Shown here: piece by piece, positions 13,231 through 25,865 of the stretch | How positions within the stretch are numbered: the first letter of the stretch is position 1 | Layout of the letters: the number at the start of each line of letters is the position of its first letter | From: Siderastrea siderea | Lineage: Eukaryota > Cnidaria > Anthozoa > Scleractinia > Rhizangiidae | Length of the DNA: 64,000 nt | Direction of reading: 5' to 3' | Assembly (NCBI GenBank): GCA_964030785.1 | Contig: OZ034970.1 | Location: forward strand, 33,644,443 to 33,708,442 | The notes under the pieces: model-generated | Seen by the model: the letters and a program-made list of their open reading frames with translations, nothing else | Told to the model about the DNA's origin: nothing | Databases searched by the model: none | Translations under genes and position numbers: made by a program

Positions 13231-15055
13231 AAATTATAACTTGCGTGTTTTTCTTTATTTGTTAATATATATTTTTTTTTTTGCAAGGTTCTACACTTAC
13301 AAATGTGTTAGAGTGAGCAGAAAGGATCTTCGTAACTCTTGCTATGAAAAGCTTCGTTTTAAATGCACTTAGCAGAGGAACGCCCTGTCAATGATCATAG
13401 TCAATTATTGTAAATTTGCAAAGAATAAAAACAACGACTTGAAATCAACCGAATGTGAAGTGAGCGATGTATACACACTTCAGTAGTCTCGACTATTGAT
13501 TCTAGGATAAATACTACACCTATCGATTCTCGGATAAATGCATGATATCTACAAAACCAGCCATTTCCTTCGAAAGAATTTTTCTCTCAAAAGTGACCCT
13601 CGCGCTGCAAATACTGACATGTAACCAGTCAACTTATCGGCTGAAGAAGACTTACAGAAAGCAGTCGAAACATTGCGATCTACAACTCAAGTAACTATAG
13701 TAAAACAAGTTATGACAGACTCTACTTATATTTTTAATTATCTACAACGAAGAACAACAACCTTTGCTCATTTTCGCTCGTACGTATTCAGGGTCAAAGC
13801 AATCAAAGCGTTAGGAAACATTTGTATACGCGATTCTACTAGAAACAAATTGCCGACCGAAACCTGGAAAACAAAGTAGTTAAAAACGCTAGAAAAACAC
13901 GAATGAAAATCTTGGGAGGAGATACTGTGAGCATGGTTACAATTGGGCAACGCGGGAATGGATTATTTGATAATCAAAACGTGAAATTGTTAGGCCGAGA
14001 GAAATCCAGCATTACGGTCACATTTTATGTGGAAACTCTTGGTTTAAGTGGTCATAGAAATAATCATTACTGATCTCTGTTTTGTCGTTTTACTTATGAG
14101 CATCGAAGATTTAAGCACAGTGGAGAGGTTAAATAAGTCACCAAAAATGGCGTTTTCTTTGTCGTCATTTCAGTGTCTAAAAAGTTAAACTTTGTTGCTT
14201 CAACAACTATAAGTGAACTGCACGAAAAGGCAATTTCATTAAACCTTAGGTGTGCTGGCTTGCAACTAGGACGCCCCGATCATCTCAAAAGCTCAAGGAA
14301 AAGAGAAAACTTTTTGAGAAAGCAGGGATTCGAGACACAGCCCCAGGTAAATTACCGAACAACAGTACCCAAGCGAAACGGATTTCTGTTGGAGAAGCCC
14401 AGAACCTCGAGATGGCGGGTCTTCGAGAAAGTGGAATAGTACTGACTCTGTGATTGATAAAAAAAAAAATGCCCGCGCGTTTAATGACAGCTAGTAGGTC
14501 GCTCAAAATGTAGAGCAACGGATTTGTAGCAACAAAACTTGCGCTTACCGTTACGATACTGCTATAAAAAAGCAGGTGGATTTCTTACGACAAGAGATGT
14601 GTAAATAATTTCCAGGAGTGGAAGTCATATAACTTCACTTCGCAATGTCAATACATTGTATTGTCAAACACAGAAATTTATATGTGACAAAATAATGAAA
14701 TATCTATGTATTGTCTTGTTCCTTGTAACACCAAATTGGCAGAACTAAGTTCAAAAACAAATGTGTGGTAATCGTCACGGTGAATGAAAAGAAATCAGTA
14801 TTTGAGAATTGGGCTAAAGCGCTGAGGTCTTTCGGATTATAAACTTGAAAATTACCCGAACAATTTTCGTGTTGTAGTATTAAAGGGCTTTTATAGCACT
14901 TTACGCTGTAAAATAGACTTACTGAATGTGCTTATGTATTTTATCGAGAAGGGCGTCGACAGTTTTCTCACATTAATTATGAAGCAGGAGACCTAAAAAC
15001 CTGACACTCAACTGTTGATCAGTTGGAGTCATTTGAATGAAGAGTGTAATCCCCG
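13231..15055. other. non-coding stretch around one candidate exon
   Basis: Apart from the candidate terminal exon at 14250-14453 I see only AT-rich sequence with no recognisable genes or repeats. Confidence 0.4.
14250..14453 (+). CDS. candidate 3' terminal exon, unknown gene
   Basis: The frame opens after an acceptor-like CTTAG| at 14249 and runs 67 codons to a TGA at 14451-14453. The product is basic and polar, with a Lys/Glu helix-like stretch ('QKLKEKRKLFEKAG') and an Asn/Gln-rich tail ending in '..RESGIVLTL'. Codon use looks coding. An alternative reading splices out at CAG|GTAAAT near 14345. I found no upstream exon and recognise no family, so the call rests on composition and splice context only. 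Confidence 0.3.
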   Translation: MCWLATRTPRSSQKLKEKRKLFEKAGIRDTAPGKLPNNSTQAKRISVGEAQNLEMAGLRESGIVLTL

Positions 15056-15059
15056 GTTT

Positions 15060-15320
15060 TGAGAGTTAAAACTCCTGTTTTAAACAACTGCAGTCAGAAA
15101 CCGGAACGCGGCAACACGACCGTCGAAATTAGTAACACGAAATGCCTTTTGAAAGGGGCGAAAACAATGAACGATCCAGAAAACTTTGTCTTGAGAGTAA
15201 AGCTTGTATTTTAAATAAACTGCAGCTATAAAAACAAACCCTGACAGCACAACCATCGAAATTCGAGTGACAGAAAATGGGTTTTCAAATCGGCTACAAC
15301 AATTAACGATTCAAAGTCTC
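15060..15320. repeat. 132 bp tandem duplication, two copies
   Basis: A unit beginning TGAGAGTTAAAACTCCTGTT at 15060 is repeated with divergence from 15192. Shared landmarks include AACTGCAG, a 'CGACCGTCGAAATT' versus 'CAACCATCGAAATT' pair, and a terminal 'AACGATCCAGAAAA' versus 'AACGATTCAAAGT' pair. It has no coding role that I can see. Confidence 0.55.
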
Positions 15321-15324
15321 AACT

Positions 15325-16085
15325 GGCGCACTTGAAGAAGCTCCGCCTTACACTTTGTTATGTCTACAGCACATCTGCTACAAACCGCAACAGATCTTGT
15401 TTGTAGTCTTTTAAGTTTTATTGTCTCTAGCGCGGTAGACGAAACACACGATTCGTAAGATGAAATAAAATGCTGATGAATTCACGTACAAGGGTACAGG
15501 CAACGACTAAAAATCTTTTCTCCCCTGGTATTGAATACTTTGAATACATCCAAATTAGCAAGTTTTCCTTGTCAAGTTTCTTGGCAAATCTATTTGCTTG
15601 CGCGTTTGGGGTGAACAAGGTTTCTTTGACGAGTTATCCTTGCCAGTGTAAACAATTTGAACAAGCTTCCTTGACACGTTTTCCTTGGTACTGTATTGGA
15701 CTGTATTGCAGTCACATTGTTTTTCGACAAGTGGTTTGTGACGGAAGAACTTGTCGAAATTTTTCCATACAGAGAAGATCACAAAAACTCATCAAGGAAA
15801 ACCTCCTTCTTGAGCAACGCCTGATTACTCAGGCCACAACCAGCCTCCCAAAAGTGTCAAGAACAAATTGAACAAAAAAAATTCTAACTTTGGAAACCGA
15901 ATGTTGGATGGGTTTCGTTTCGGAGTAGTATCATCTATCAGAAACAGAATCAGCCAGGAGTAATTTTGACCTTTTCTATTTCAAGGTGAGAGAGGACCAC
16001 ATGTCATAGATTTTGCTCGAAACAATCCAATATCGATACACCAATATTATTCCCATTATTAAAAAGCATTGATTTCCCCTTTCTC
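15325..16085. other. no supported gene
   Basis: Opposed short frames overlap around 15430-15870. None has a recognisable domain or splice context. A short motif of the type 'TTTTCCTTG' recurs irregularly between 15560 and 15700. Confidence 0.35.
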
Positions 16086-16089
16086 TTTG

Positions 16090-16850
16090 AGTCACCAATC
16101 TCTAATCTTTTGAGTCACCTTTCATGTTACTGGTTCTAACTTTTGAGTCTCTGGATGCAATCATAAGGTGCGAGCATTGAAAAGCGGAGAAAGCTATTGA
16201 GCGGTACTTTCGTGTGGTACTTTTAATTATGCTGTACAAGGTGATTCCAACTTTTGAGTTTGTGGATGAAATACTGGAGTGTGACCATTCAAATGAAAGC
16301 TGCTGAGCAGTACTTTCCTTTAGTGCTGTTTATTATGCTGTACAAGGTGGTTCTGACTTTTGAGTCTGTGGATGATATCCTAAAGTGTGACCATTCAAAT
16401 GAAAGCTACTGAGCAGTACTTTCCTGTAGTGCTGTTAATTTACGTTTATTATGCTGTACGAGGTGGTTCTAACTTTTGAGTCTGTGGATGAAATACTATA
16501 GTGTGAACATTCAAATAAAAGCTACTGAGCAGTAATTTCCTGCGGTACTGTTTATTATGCTGTACAAGGTGGTTCTAACCTTTGAGTCTGTGGATGAAAT
16601 ACTAAAGTGCGACCATTCAAATGAAAGCTACCGAGCAGTACTTTCTCGTGGTCTCTCTATCATGCTGTACAGCGCGGTTCTAACCTTTGTGTCTGTGGAT
16701 GAAAAAGTAAAATGAGACCACTTAAATGAAAGCTATCGCACATTACTTTCTTGTGACGCTATTGATTATGGTATACAAAGTGCTTCTAATTTTATAGTCC
16801 ATTGATGAAACCCCGAAGTGTGTGTGTGTGTCGTTTTAAATAAGAGCTGT
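16090..16850 (+). repeat. satellite family (about 106 bp), array of about seven copies
   Basis: Successive units share 'ATTCAAATGAAAGCTACTGA', 'GCAGTACTTTCCT', 'TATTATGCTGTACAAGGTGG', 'TTCTAACTTTTGAGTCTGTG' and 'GATGAAATACT'. Copies are diverged towards both edges, which suggests that decay proceeds from the array margins. Confidence 0.85.
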
Positions 16851-18265
16851 TGAAAAATTGGGTGCTGTCCATTACTCCAATTTAGAACAAGTGGAAATTA
16901 ATGAACTGAAATATCTAACATTTAGTGAATCGTGGCCCTCTCTCACCTTGATGCAAAAGAGCAAGGTTATACCCCACTGATACTGATACTGTTTAATCAG
17001 AATCTAGTGGTTTAATGTACGTTTTAGTGACTACGATTGTAGTTTTTGTTAAATTTATGCTTTGTATCTATAACAACTAAAGGGTTTATCAGATAACACT
17101 GCAAGGAATATTCAGATGAAAAGGCTACAAGGGGGTAGTCAAGACTTGTGGTCGTCACCTCTGTGAAACACACTCTGTTCCCTCAAGCTAACTTTTAACA
17201 GTAAACGAGAGAAAGCATTCCCCCAATCATCCTTGCCCACCAAATTACCAATATAACCTACTAAGAAAAACACAGCTTTCACCATTCGTAGCTTCATGCA
17301 GACTTAGAAACTTCTCTTGTTTAGATATCACGTGGGACTATTACTTCGCTTTAGAGTGGTTGTCTCAGCAACATTCGTCTTTCTCTTACCCAAGAAAGAG
17401 GCTTTTAAAAATGCGTCGACATTAATACTGAGCTATAGAGCTAAAGCACACTTACTAAGAGTAAGTCCTCGCACCTCACGGGCGAAAAAGAGATGATGTC
17501 CATGAAAATACGGATGCAGACAGAACTGATTCAACTCTGTCTTCGATGATACAGGCATCAATGATGTGGATATCGGATCGGTTATAAACTTTAATGAGAT
17601 TATTCAACCGATACAGGGTGGTTAAGCTTGTATCTGGGCGTGGTTTGCCAGTTAGTTTCAATCGCTTGTTCTATTTTTAGATTTTCAATTCATTCATGTT
17701 TTAGTCCTCTCGAAGTTTATTTAAAGTCTCTTCAGGGGTGAGTAACAAATAAATTTCTAAACGTTGCTATCTCTTATAATAATAACTACGTTACGGAACG
17801 CGCTTCGCAAGATGAAAATGCGATGGTTCATTAACAAAAAATTGCAACAACAGAAGACAAAGGCGAACAAAAGTAATAAAAAACACGTCACTGGTTGCAC
17901 TGACCTCATAGAAATCAGAGTAAAATTGAATAAAAGAAGAACTTCCCCTCTGACAATGGTTGCGTGATTATGCCAAAAGAAAGAAACATGAATTCATCAA
18001 AGCATTCTACGAGCATTGTTTGTACGCTTGGGGTTTGACGGGCTGTCTAGACCTAGGGACGGGTATTAATGACACGTACAAGCACCGCACGTGCATTGTC
18101 AGCATGGTGCAAAAAGAGGCACCTCAAGTAACATGCATGCGTAAGAGTGAGGCATCATGAAACAGCCACAAGACTACGTCTCTAGCGCTGTAGGTTATGC
18201 TTTCGAACAGTACTCGCCAAGAAAGTTTTGAAATTATGACGCCGGAGTGTTGGCACCAAAGTAAC
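16851..18265. other. no supported gene
   Basis: A minus-strand 61-codon frame at 17476-17661 and two plus-strand frames at 17764-18160 are open, but they lack an identifiable domain and lack strong splice signals. Nothing else is visible. Confidence 0.35.
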
Positions 18266-18500
18266 TGAAGATTACGGTTATCGTTGCCCAATCAAAAGCA
18301 GCAATGCACCTGGAAAGTTGTCGCGAAAATACTCGAACAGCTTGCGATTGATATTGTCCAACAGGAAGTTGCAAAGTAATTCGAACATTGCGACAAAAGC
18401 TTCTGAGAAATTCTTTGTCTCTTACTGTCCAATCAGTTGTCACGAAAGTTCTTGATAGAGTTTCGATCGCTATCGTCCAATCATAACTTGCAGGAGTCAA
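18265..18500. repeat. degenerate minisatellite containing CCAAT motifs
   Basis: Units of roughly 50-72 bp each contain a 'GTTGTCRCGAAA' style start and a 'TATYGTCCAAYMA' end (near 18287, 18357, 18428 and 18477). Three of the four units keep CCAATCA, a CCAAT-box core. Whether that is regulatory or incidental is unknown. Confidence 0.4.
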
Positions 18501-20525
18501 AGTTGATTAGCAGCATTCCTACCAAAATATGCAGCTTAGTCAATGCTAAATGCCGGGATCCCGACTTAAAAGTTCCCAACTTTTCATCTACTTTCGTTAG
18601 GGTCAGCTTGCCGTTTATATTTCATAAAAATCTCCCCCCCCCCCCCCCCCCTTTGTGTTACGTCATGTTGCGTAGTGACATTACTTACCATCGTCAAAAG
18701 CGCAGGCTCACGGAATTCTGAGCTAACCAGTTTCAAAACACAGCTGTAAACTATGTGGTCTGTTGAAAATTCATTGATACGAACTTGGTCCATGGAAGGA
18801 AACCAAACGAAAAATCCGTGTCATACCCCGCTCCTCTCCTCCTCTCTCAACCCATTTAAAACTCCTGCTCTTCGTTGATTATTCCTAGGCCTAGTGACGA
18901 CCTCGTAAACTAATCGTTAATTTAATATACAGCCAAAAAAGGGTCTTGATCGTTTTAAAACGTCATTGTTGGTGTTGGACAGTGATAAAAACCGTTACTG
19001 ACTACAGGTGGATTATAAGCTTGGTTGGAAAGGTCAATATTTACCTCAGAACAAACACCTCCTCTTCCAGCTCTGTGTGACTGATTCATCTCAATGTATA
19101 CACGTGCCTCTTTCACACCGGGTCACATAAACGAGACAATAGACATTAATTATTTGGTAACACCGGCTATTCAACTTACTGCTGTTCCATTTTTCTTGGG
19201 AGATTCCTTTGAGGTTAGCCGTTGCTGAACAAGCTCTTCGCATCGCTGAACAAGATCCTTGTCCACCCAATCACTGCCCTTTGGCAGCGAGCAAGGGCGG
19301 TCCTTGAAATAGTGGAAGATTTCCTTGGGGCAGGGTGTGGGGGCGTTAAGGTACATGGCGTGACAACCCGAGGAACCACTTATTTACCTGCAGGCAAAAA
19401 AAACATGATAACAAATATCACAAGGGACCTCGAAGAAACTTACCTGTGTGAAACAGATAGTGAACTGATGCTGTGAACTTTACATAGTGAGCAAAGAAAC
19501 ATTCAAAATCACAAACAAAACAAACAAACAAGCAAATAGGCGATCTTATGAATTTAAAATGGCAAACAAACATCTTGGATATCTGAAACTTGAAATACAT
19601 TAAACGTTAAGTCTCGCAAACGAAATTAAACTAGTTAAGTTCTCCGTCTATATTAAACAAAAAAGAAATCATTAAAAGGTTTCTAAAAAGCTCGTTCTTT
19701 GGTGCTCTTACGAAATAAAGGGTAATTCGTGCCAAGTAAAATCTTGTCACGGTTCTCTCTTTTAATTCTCTTGGCGCATTTGCAAGAGTATGAAACAGTC
19801 CGGTTTCTTGTACCACTTTTTCCAGGCTGTTGTGTGTTTGAAGATAATGTTATACCGTTTCACTCAGCATGGGCACCCAACGAGAAAATTTAAGCAAAAT
19901 ACTTGAGATGCTATTTTCAGCTTTCTTAGATTCTTTCAGGACTTTTTGAAAGGTTAGCTAGGCAAGCCAATACAAGTTGATCTGTTCGGTCTCTTCAGCT
20001 TAAAATTTAAGTCGCAGAAATTTGGGGGAAAGGCAATCTTATCCCCAAATATCTGAGCTGCTGTTGGCTTCTTCAGCTGACCCTATTTTGCACTCTCAAT
20101 GACATATTTGTTCCTCCGAAAACAATAGAAAGTGAACAGTCCCTCGTTCCGAAAGTCTGAGGTGACGTTTCGCTAAAGAAACTTCCAGTTTTTCATCGAA
20201 ATTAACTGACCCGAATATCTCAGGCAATGTTTGCCTTGCGAACAGATATTCAGCCGAAACAAAACATTGGGTGCCCCCTGACTAAAGCGAAAAGCTTACC
20301 TTTCAATTCCTCACAACTATATTACTGTCTAAAGCAGGGCACACAAGACCAATATCGAGACCACCTGTTCCTAATGGATCCATTACGATGCGGTTACGGG
20401 AATTCAATAAATTACACATGTATCCTCTTTGTCTTTCGATCTTACTCAGTTCTCCAAAGAAGCGAGTTTCCAGAAACGGTAAAAGAATTGCAAATTTCAT
20501 TTTTTTGAATATGGCGACGAAGACA
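18501..20525. other. intergenic sequence with one exon candidate
   Basis: It contains a C-homopolymer of about 20 bases near 18633 and the exon candidate at 19180-19387. Otherwise nothing is recognisable. Confidence 0.35.
19180..19387 (-). CDS. candidate exon with good splice sites, unknown protein
   Basis: On the minus strand a polypyrimidine tract (T8GCCTGCAG) gives a strong acceptor at 19388 and GCA|GTAAGT gives a strong donor at 19180. From an ATG at 19356 the frame is open for 59 codons and ends in phase 0. The product has 'CPKEIFHYFKDRPCSLPK', then a charged helical stretch 'DLVQRCEELVQQRL'. A TAA directly after the acceptor means either that the ATG is the true start or that the second AG, 9 bases further on, is used. 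Composition and signals look genuinely coding. I do not recognise the family and no neighbouring exon was found. Confidence 0.4.
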
Positions 20526-20529
20526 AAAA

Positions 20530-20835
20530 GTGCAGCACCACATCAAAGTACCACTCAACAGCTTTCATTTGAAAAGTCACATTTAAGGATTTCGTTGACA
20601 GATTCAAAAGGTAGAACCAACTTGTACAGCATAATAAATAGTGCCCTAGGAGAGTACGGCTCAATAGCTTTCATTTGAATGGTGACACTTAAGGATTTCG
20701 CTGACAGACTCAAAAGTTAGATCCACCTTGTACAGCATAATAAACATAATCAAAAGAAAGAAGGACTCAATCGCTTGTAACTAAATGGTCACACTTTAGG
20801 ATTTCATCCAAAGACTCAACAGTCACGACCACAAT
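20530..20835 (-). repeat. satellite family (about 106 bp), three copies, minus orientation
   Basis: Clear family landmarks in reverse orientation: 'GTACAGCATAATAAA' at two places, 'CTTTCATTTGAA' and 'GGATTTCGCTGACAGACTC'. The third copy fades out near 20835. Confidence 0.8.
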
Positions 20836-21169
20836 CAGGGTAATGGGCTCCTACTACATTGTAGTACTTTCTTCATCTTTGTTATCCTCCCCAGCTCATC
20901 CACCCACGATCACCAGAAACTGCCTTGTGAGTAACAGTAAGCAGGTACTGGAAATCAATTATTTTTGGCACTTTTGTTTGAGGAAAATAACAAGTTACCT
21001 TGATTATACGAAAAGCACCAAAAGTCAGCTGATTTAGTAAAACTGTATTGGAGAAGTGCAGGAATCTGCTAGGAAATGAAGTTGGCGAGGATGTAAAAGG
21101 ATTTTCAACGGAAACTTGTCTCAATCATTCCAGCTGGTAAACAAGGCCAGAAAAACGTGACCTGATTTC

Positions 21170-21470
21170 TCGGTTCTTTAGTTAAAATGGAAAGTGCGTT
21201 TGCCCAAATCGGGTTTGTATCACGGAATTTTATTTTCTGATTTGGGACACAACGCTGCACAACTTATTGTGATTTGGCCAATTGTGATTTGGGACATTGG
21301 GCGACAAAACTGAGGTGTGATACAAAGTCCCGGTTTCCAAGTTCGGCTGGAAGTATGTTTGTCCAAATCATGGACCTCCTTTCAATGATTTGGAACATAA
21401 GGCTATAAAACTGACCTAAAATATCCCAGTTGAGTTTAGCTGAAAAGCGAGTTTGTCTATCTCGTATTGG
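21170..21470. repeat. degenerate tandem repeat, roughly 100-150 bp unit
   Basis: Related blocks contain 'GTTTGCCCAAATCGGG' / 'GTTTGTCCAAATCATGG' / 'GTTTGTCTATCTCG' and 'GATTTGGGACA' / 'GATTTGGAACAT', each preceded by a similar Tyr-codon-free leader. No frame is conserved. Confidence 0.45.
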
Positions 21471-22695
21471 ACTAGTAAATTACTTCACCTGCAACTCTCT
21501 TATACCGTTCACATTTCTGAAGACAGGTAATTGAAGAACTTCCACCCGAATGCGCTCTCTCTTATAGACTGCGAGCAAAGTCGTATTTTCCTCAGATCCT
21601 GCGTGCGAGCGGAAATGTACAAGCTATGAAAATCAACAGCAAAAATCAGGAGGAATTGTACTGGGAGAGGGAGGAAAAAGCGCGAAAAAAAAAATTCAAG
21701 AAAGAGGCTGCTCGTACAACCCTTTATGTCCTTACAGATCCAAAAGAAGACATTTGTCAAATTTTTAAAAATTCGTGCAAGCTATGTAATTAAATCAGAA
21801 CCTGTATTATTTCCAATGTTCCCTGAGACGAACGCTGAGTTCCTCTTTCCCTCAAAGGCATGTTTCAGAGCACGACAATAATACAGATCATTCAAGCTCT
21901 ATTATCTATACCTTGTCCATTGTTCTCGACCATAGATTCTGCTCTGAGTTGCTAACCTATTTCAACTTCTCGCTGAAGTTCGACTGCCTGAACAAAGGGA
22001 GACGTGATACTGAATAGATCACTTTTTCAAAAGGTTTATTTTCGACTCGGACAGTAAAACCATCGATACTGCTGTTGAACGTTAAACTCAATAAAAGACT
22101 ATGGGGTGGTAGAATTGCTCATCCTCTGGTTCTCAATTACCGAAGCAAATTTCTCAGAAAGTAAGTAAGAAAAACAGCCCCATTCTCAAAACATAAATTC
22201 TCGGTACTGATATCATACTTTCCTTTTAATGATGATTTTAAGAATTTCAATTTCAATTGCACTATCGTGAATACTGGAAAACGATTCTAAGCGCTTTAAA
22301 ATCCTTCATCACAATGACAAGGCTTACATGAAGGAAATTCCCTTCTTTTTCGGTTCGTCATCTGCCTGCCTGACATTGTATCAATATTGTAAATTGTGAA
22401 GGACTATCGATGGATGTTAACACCTTTGAGGCAGTTGCTTGTAACTTCCTTTACAGCGAGATCGTTTGGTTACAGTGAATGCAATGCGTGCACGAGTGAT
22501 AGCAGGTCGGTATATTTTTAAAACCTAAAAATCGTTAAGCGGCCCTAACTGAAAAATGGAACAGAAAAGTCTCGCGACAGACACATTGAAATATATTTGA
22601 AGATTTTTTGCCAGATTGTAGAAAGGAAAATACGAGAGAAAGAAGAATTTACAGATTGAAATATTTTAGGTATAATTGACAACTGAAGTAAAACT
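21471..22695. other. no supported gene
   Basis: AT-rich sequence. A minus-strand 83-codon frame at 21509-21760 is Phe-rich and probably chance. Confidence 0.35.
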
Positions 22696-22699
22696 TGTC

Positions 22700-23430
22700 G
22701 CATTTCACAACTTTCGGAGAATTTGAGTGAAAGATGATGACACTTTGGATCGGTTTATCAATTTTTCTGATTCATCTAACATCTCTGAAAGAACTGAGAA
22801 CGTCGTGAGCTTGTGTCCTTGAAAAGTCCTTGAAATGCTGTGTTATTGACCAGTCTAGCGCAAAATCAACCTGCGATGGAACGCACTTACATTTCGCAGG
22901 TAAGCGGCATTTGCATGCAGTGACACTGAACGAATAACAGGTTGAGCATATCAAAATAGAACAGAGCATAAAAATGACACTCTTACAACCAGTCGCCACA
23001 AATTCTACCAAACAACTTCTTCATTTTTTCTTTAAGCCGTTCACCCCCAGCAAGAAGTAAACTTCAATCAGTTTTGAAATATGGTTTCAATTTTTCACAA
23101 CTTCTGGCGAATTTGAATGAAAGATCTTGACATTGATTCAGTTCAGGGTATCAACCTTTAGATTATTCAGTTAACTTCTCTAGAGAAATTCCTCTCCTTG
23201 AATAGAATATCTAAAAAACTGTGTGTTATATACACCTGTCTTTTTCAAACCAACCCACACTTAAGCTTCACAAGTAACTATTTTTGAATACAATGGCATA
23301 CACAGTACCAAATATCGGGTTGAACGTTTTAACATAGAACAGAGCTCTAGCACTAATGGCCACAAATGTTACACTGAGAGTCTTCGGGCATTTTCGTTTA
23401 AATCCAGCCCCTCTCAGAAGCACGCCTTGA
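22700..23430. repeat. 390 bp tandem duplication, two diverged copies
   Basis: 'CACAACTTTCGGAGAATTTG' at 22706 recurs as 'CACAACTTCTGGCGAATTTG' at 23096. Further matches in the same order include 'AACAGGTTGAGCATATCAAA' against 'ATCGGGTTGAACGTTTTAAC', and 'GGCCACAAATGTTAC' against 'CGCCACAAATTCTAC'. It abuts the satellite array that starts at about 23455. Confidence 0.55.
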
Positions 23431-23454
23431 GTGAGTTAACTTTGTTCTACGTTT

Positions 23455-23740
23455 TGAGTCTGAGGATGAAATCTCAAAGTGTGGCTATTCGTACGAAAGC
23501 CGTCGAGCAGTATTTTCCTGCTGTTTATTTCGCCGTTCAAGGTGGTTCTAGCTTTTGAGTCTGCGGATCAAATCCTTAAGTGTAATTACTGAAATAATAG
23601 CTACTGAGCAGTACATTCCTGTCTTGCTGTTTGCTATGCTGTACAAGGTGGTTCTAACTTTTGAGTCTGTGGATGAAATCCTTAAATGTGACCATTCAAA
23701 TCAAGCACCCGGGCAGTACTTTCCTATGGTTTTCGTCATT
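23455..23740 (+). repeat. satellite family (about 106 bp), about 2.5 copies
   Basis: Copies show 'GTTCTAACTTTTGAGTCTGT', 'GATGAAATCCTTAAATGTGA' and 'GAGCAGTACATTCCTG'. A 63-codon frame across the block is repeat-derived. Confidence 0.85.
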
Positions 23741-25379
23741 TTTTGATATTTTACCAAATGATTTTTATATACATTTTCCATATTTAAAAGTTAGTTAAAA
23801 TCAACAAATATCGTCTTCAATCATTCAAATCATTAAGACTTATTTGGATCCTGTGAATACACTCCTCCTTGCATCACGGCTGTTTGACTTGTTCCTCATT
23901 TTTCCAGGTTATATATTCAAAGACGTGACATAACTAAGTTGCTTTTCAGGATAAGATGGAAAAGAAAATGGAAAAAGCAAACGAACAAACCTTGTCTGCT
24001 TTGTATAGCACTGTCGTGGAAGATTTATTTGCCCCGATACCGATCAGTTTTGCTGAGAACTTCTTGTCACAACGCATTACCCGCGCGAAGACTAAAGTTA
24101 TGTCCGACACGACACCAAAGAACACGCGATGATTGCAAACAATTGGCTGAATAAATAAAACTTCGACTTCCGCTGTCTATCTATTAAGCTGTGGAGTGGG
24201 CAGAGATGGTGTTCTTACTAGAGAGGACTACATGTACGTTCACACAGTTTGGAAACAATGTGTTCGGATTATTTAAAACTGATCGCACTGAAAACATGAC
24301 CTGTTTTAAACAGATAGTTTCTTCACGGAGACAAAACTTAGTTCTACTGCGAGAGCATAATGATTTATTTACTTTTGTCATGTTTATTTATGATACTGTG
24401 AATTATTTCGTGCGCGTCTGAATGCTGCACGAATATGAGCGGAAAAATATAATTACTGAAATGCAAGTGAACTGAACATCGCCAAGAAAATGAAATTTAA
24501 TTTTTTGAACATCTTTAGGCCTTCTACGTTCCATAGCACTTATAAGGAATGAAGCATTGAAGACCACAGTTTATGGAAATTCTAAAACTTCCGCTTTCTG
24601 TAGCAATTCCTGTTTACTTTCAGAAAGGATTTTTTTCAAATCGTTTTGTCTAACTTAATTTAAGAATTCGTTAAGAAAAAAGGGTCTTTTTGTTTCAAAA
24701 GAAACTTTAAATATTACAATTGTCTCACGCACGCAACGCGGATGTAAACCTATAATTCTTGCAAAACTATTTCAGGCTACACAAATGGCATAAATTAAAT
24801 TAAGTGTAAAAGCGGACAGGAATAATAATTGCAAAAGACGTTTTCCCTCGCTCCAAAAATTGCCCCATTGAATTTTGAAATTAAGAAATGCAAAGCTTAT
24901 GACAGTTTCAATTGCACTAGATTACTTATCTAAGAAAACTGCGACTTCCAAGATTATATAGAATATCTCTTTAGTTATTCTTAAGTGACGTCATTCTTTA
25001 TATCATCTCTCCCTGATATGTTACGGCTCAGTACTAAGCAATTTATCACTTCCGTGATCGCAATGTAAAACCAGTTGAAAGTGTCAGCGAAACCTTATAA
25101 GAACATGACAGAATAATTGACAGGAATATTTTTATCGGTGGAGGCACGTGCGCTACGAATACTAAGTGTTAAGAAACTGAATCGTTCTCCAACTTTAAAA
25201 CTTGTTAGTCCAAAACAGAAGCAGATATAATTCAGTAAATAATTCACTTGTAAAACATAGCTTTGCCCTGCTCGATATTGATAAGTTATTATTAAGTATA
25301 GGCAAGATTCAAAACGAAATGAAAGCGATTAGCAAGGCAAACACAGGCGCAAGGATAAGGAAAGCGCTTTTGAGTCTTC
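23741..25379. other. no supported gene
   Basis: Only short open frames on both strands. No repeats or splice-linked coding blocks were recognised. Confidence 0.35.
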
Positions 25380-25816
25380 TAAGGGCCGATTTAGACGGTA
25401 CGATTTTAGCCTGCGTCGCAGGCGCTTGTATGGGGCGCGCGGTGTTGGGGAACACGGGATCGATGGCACGAGAAGCTCGGGCGAGGGCAACGGGAACGCG
25501 CGAGCTCCTCACGCCTCCGATCGCGGGCTAATACGATATTTGCTTACGACTTTCGTATGTGACTTTTGTAGCTCGCTGCTCGCGTCAAGCAAAGATCGTA
25601 AACAACTCGTCATTCTACCATTTTGATGGTGGCTGCGACTGCCGTAGAGTTTTAAGACATGTTTCAAAATCCTACGACATTTTTCGTGTTGTGTGCAACT
25701 GTTGTGAGGATGTTGTACGCCTGACTTATACGACATGATACGTGTTGCAGACATGACGAGAGCAAGTCGCATACAACAGTTGTAAACAGAAACCGTACCG
25801 TCTAAATTGGCCCTAA
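25380..25816. mobile_element. PIF/Harbinger-type MITE with TAA target duplication
   Basis: Terminal inverted repeats begin GGGCCGATTTAGACGGTACG on the left (25383) and GGGCCAATTTAGACGGTACG as the reverse complement of the right end (25813), so 19 of 20 bases match. The element is 431 bp and is flanked by TAA at 25380-25382 and 25814-25816. A three-base TWA duplication with a GGG-type terminus is the signature of PIF/Harbinger. The interior is GC-rich and non-coding. Short open frames inside are incidental. Confidence 0.8.
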
Positions 25817-25865
25817 TGAAAACGTTAGCAGGATCAGTGAAAAAACACAGTAACACTTATTGTTC

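Noticed and set aside
25202..25626. Two plus-strand frames with Gly/Arg/Ala-rich sequence
   Set aside because: They lie within or across the Harbinger-type MITE, whose GC-rich interior keeps frames open by chance.
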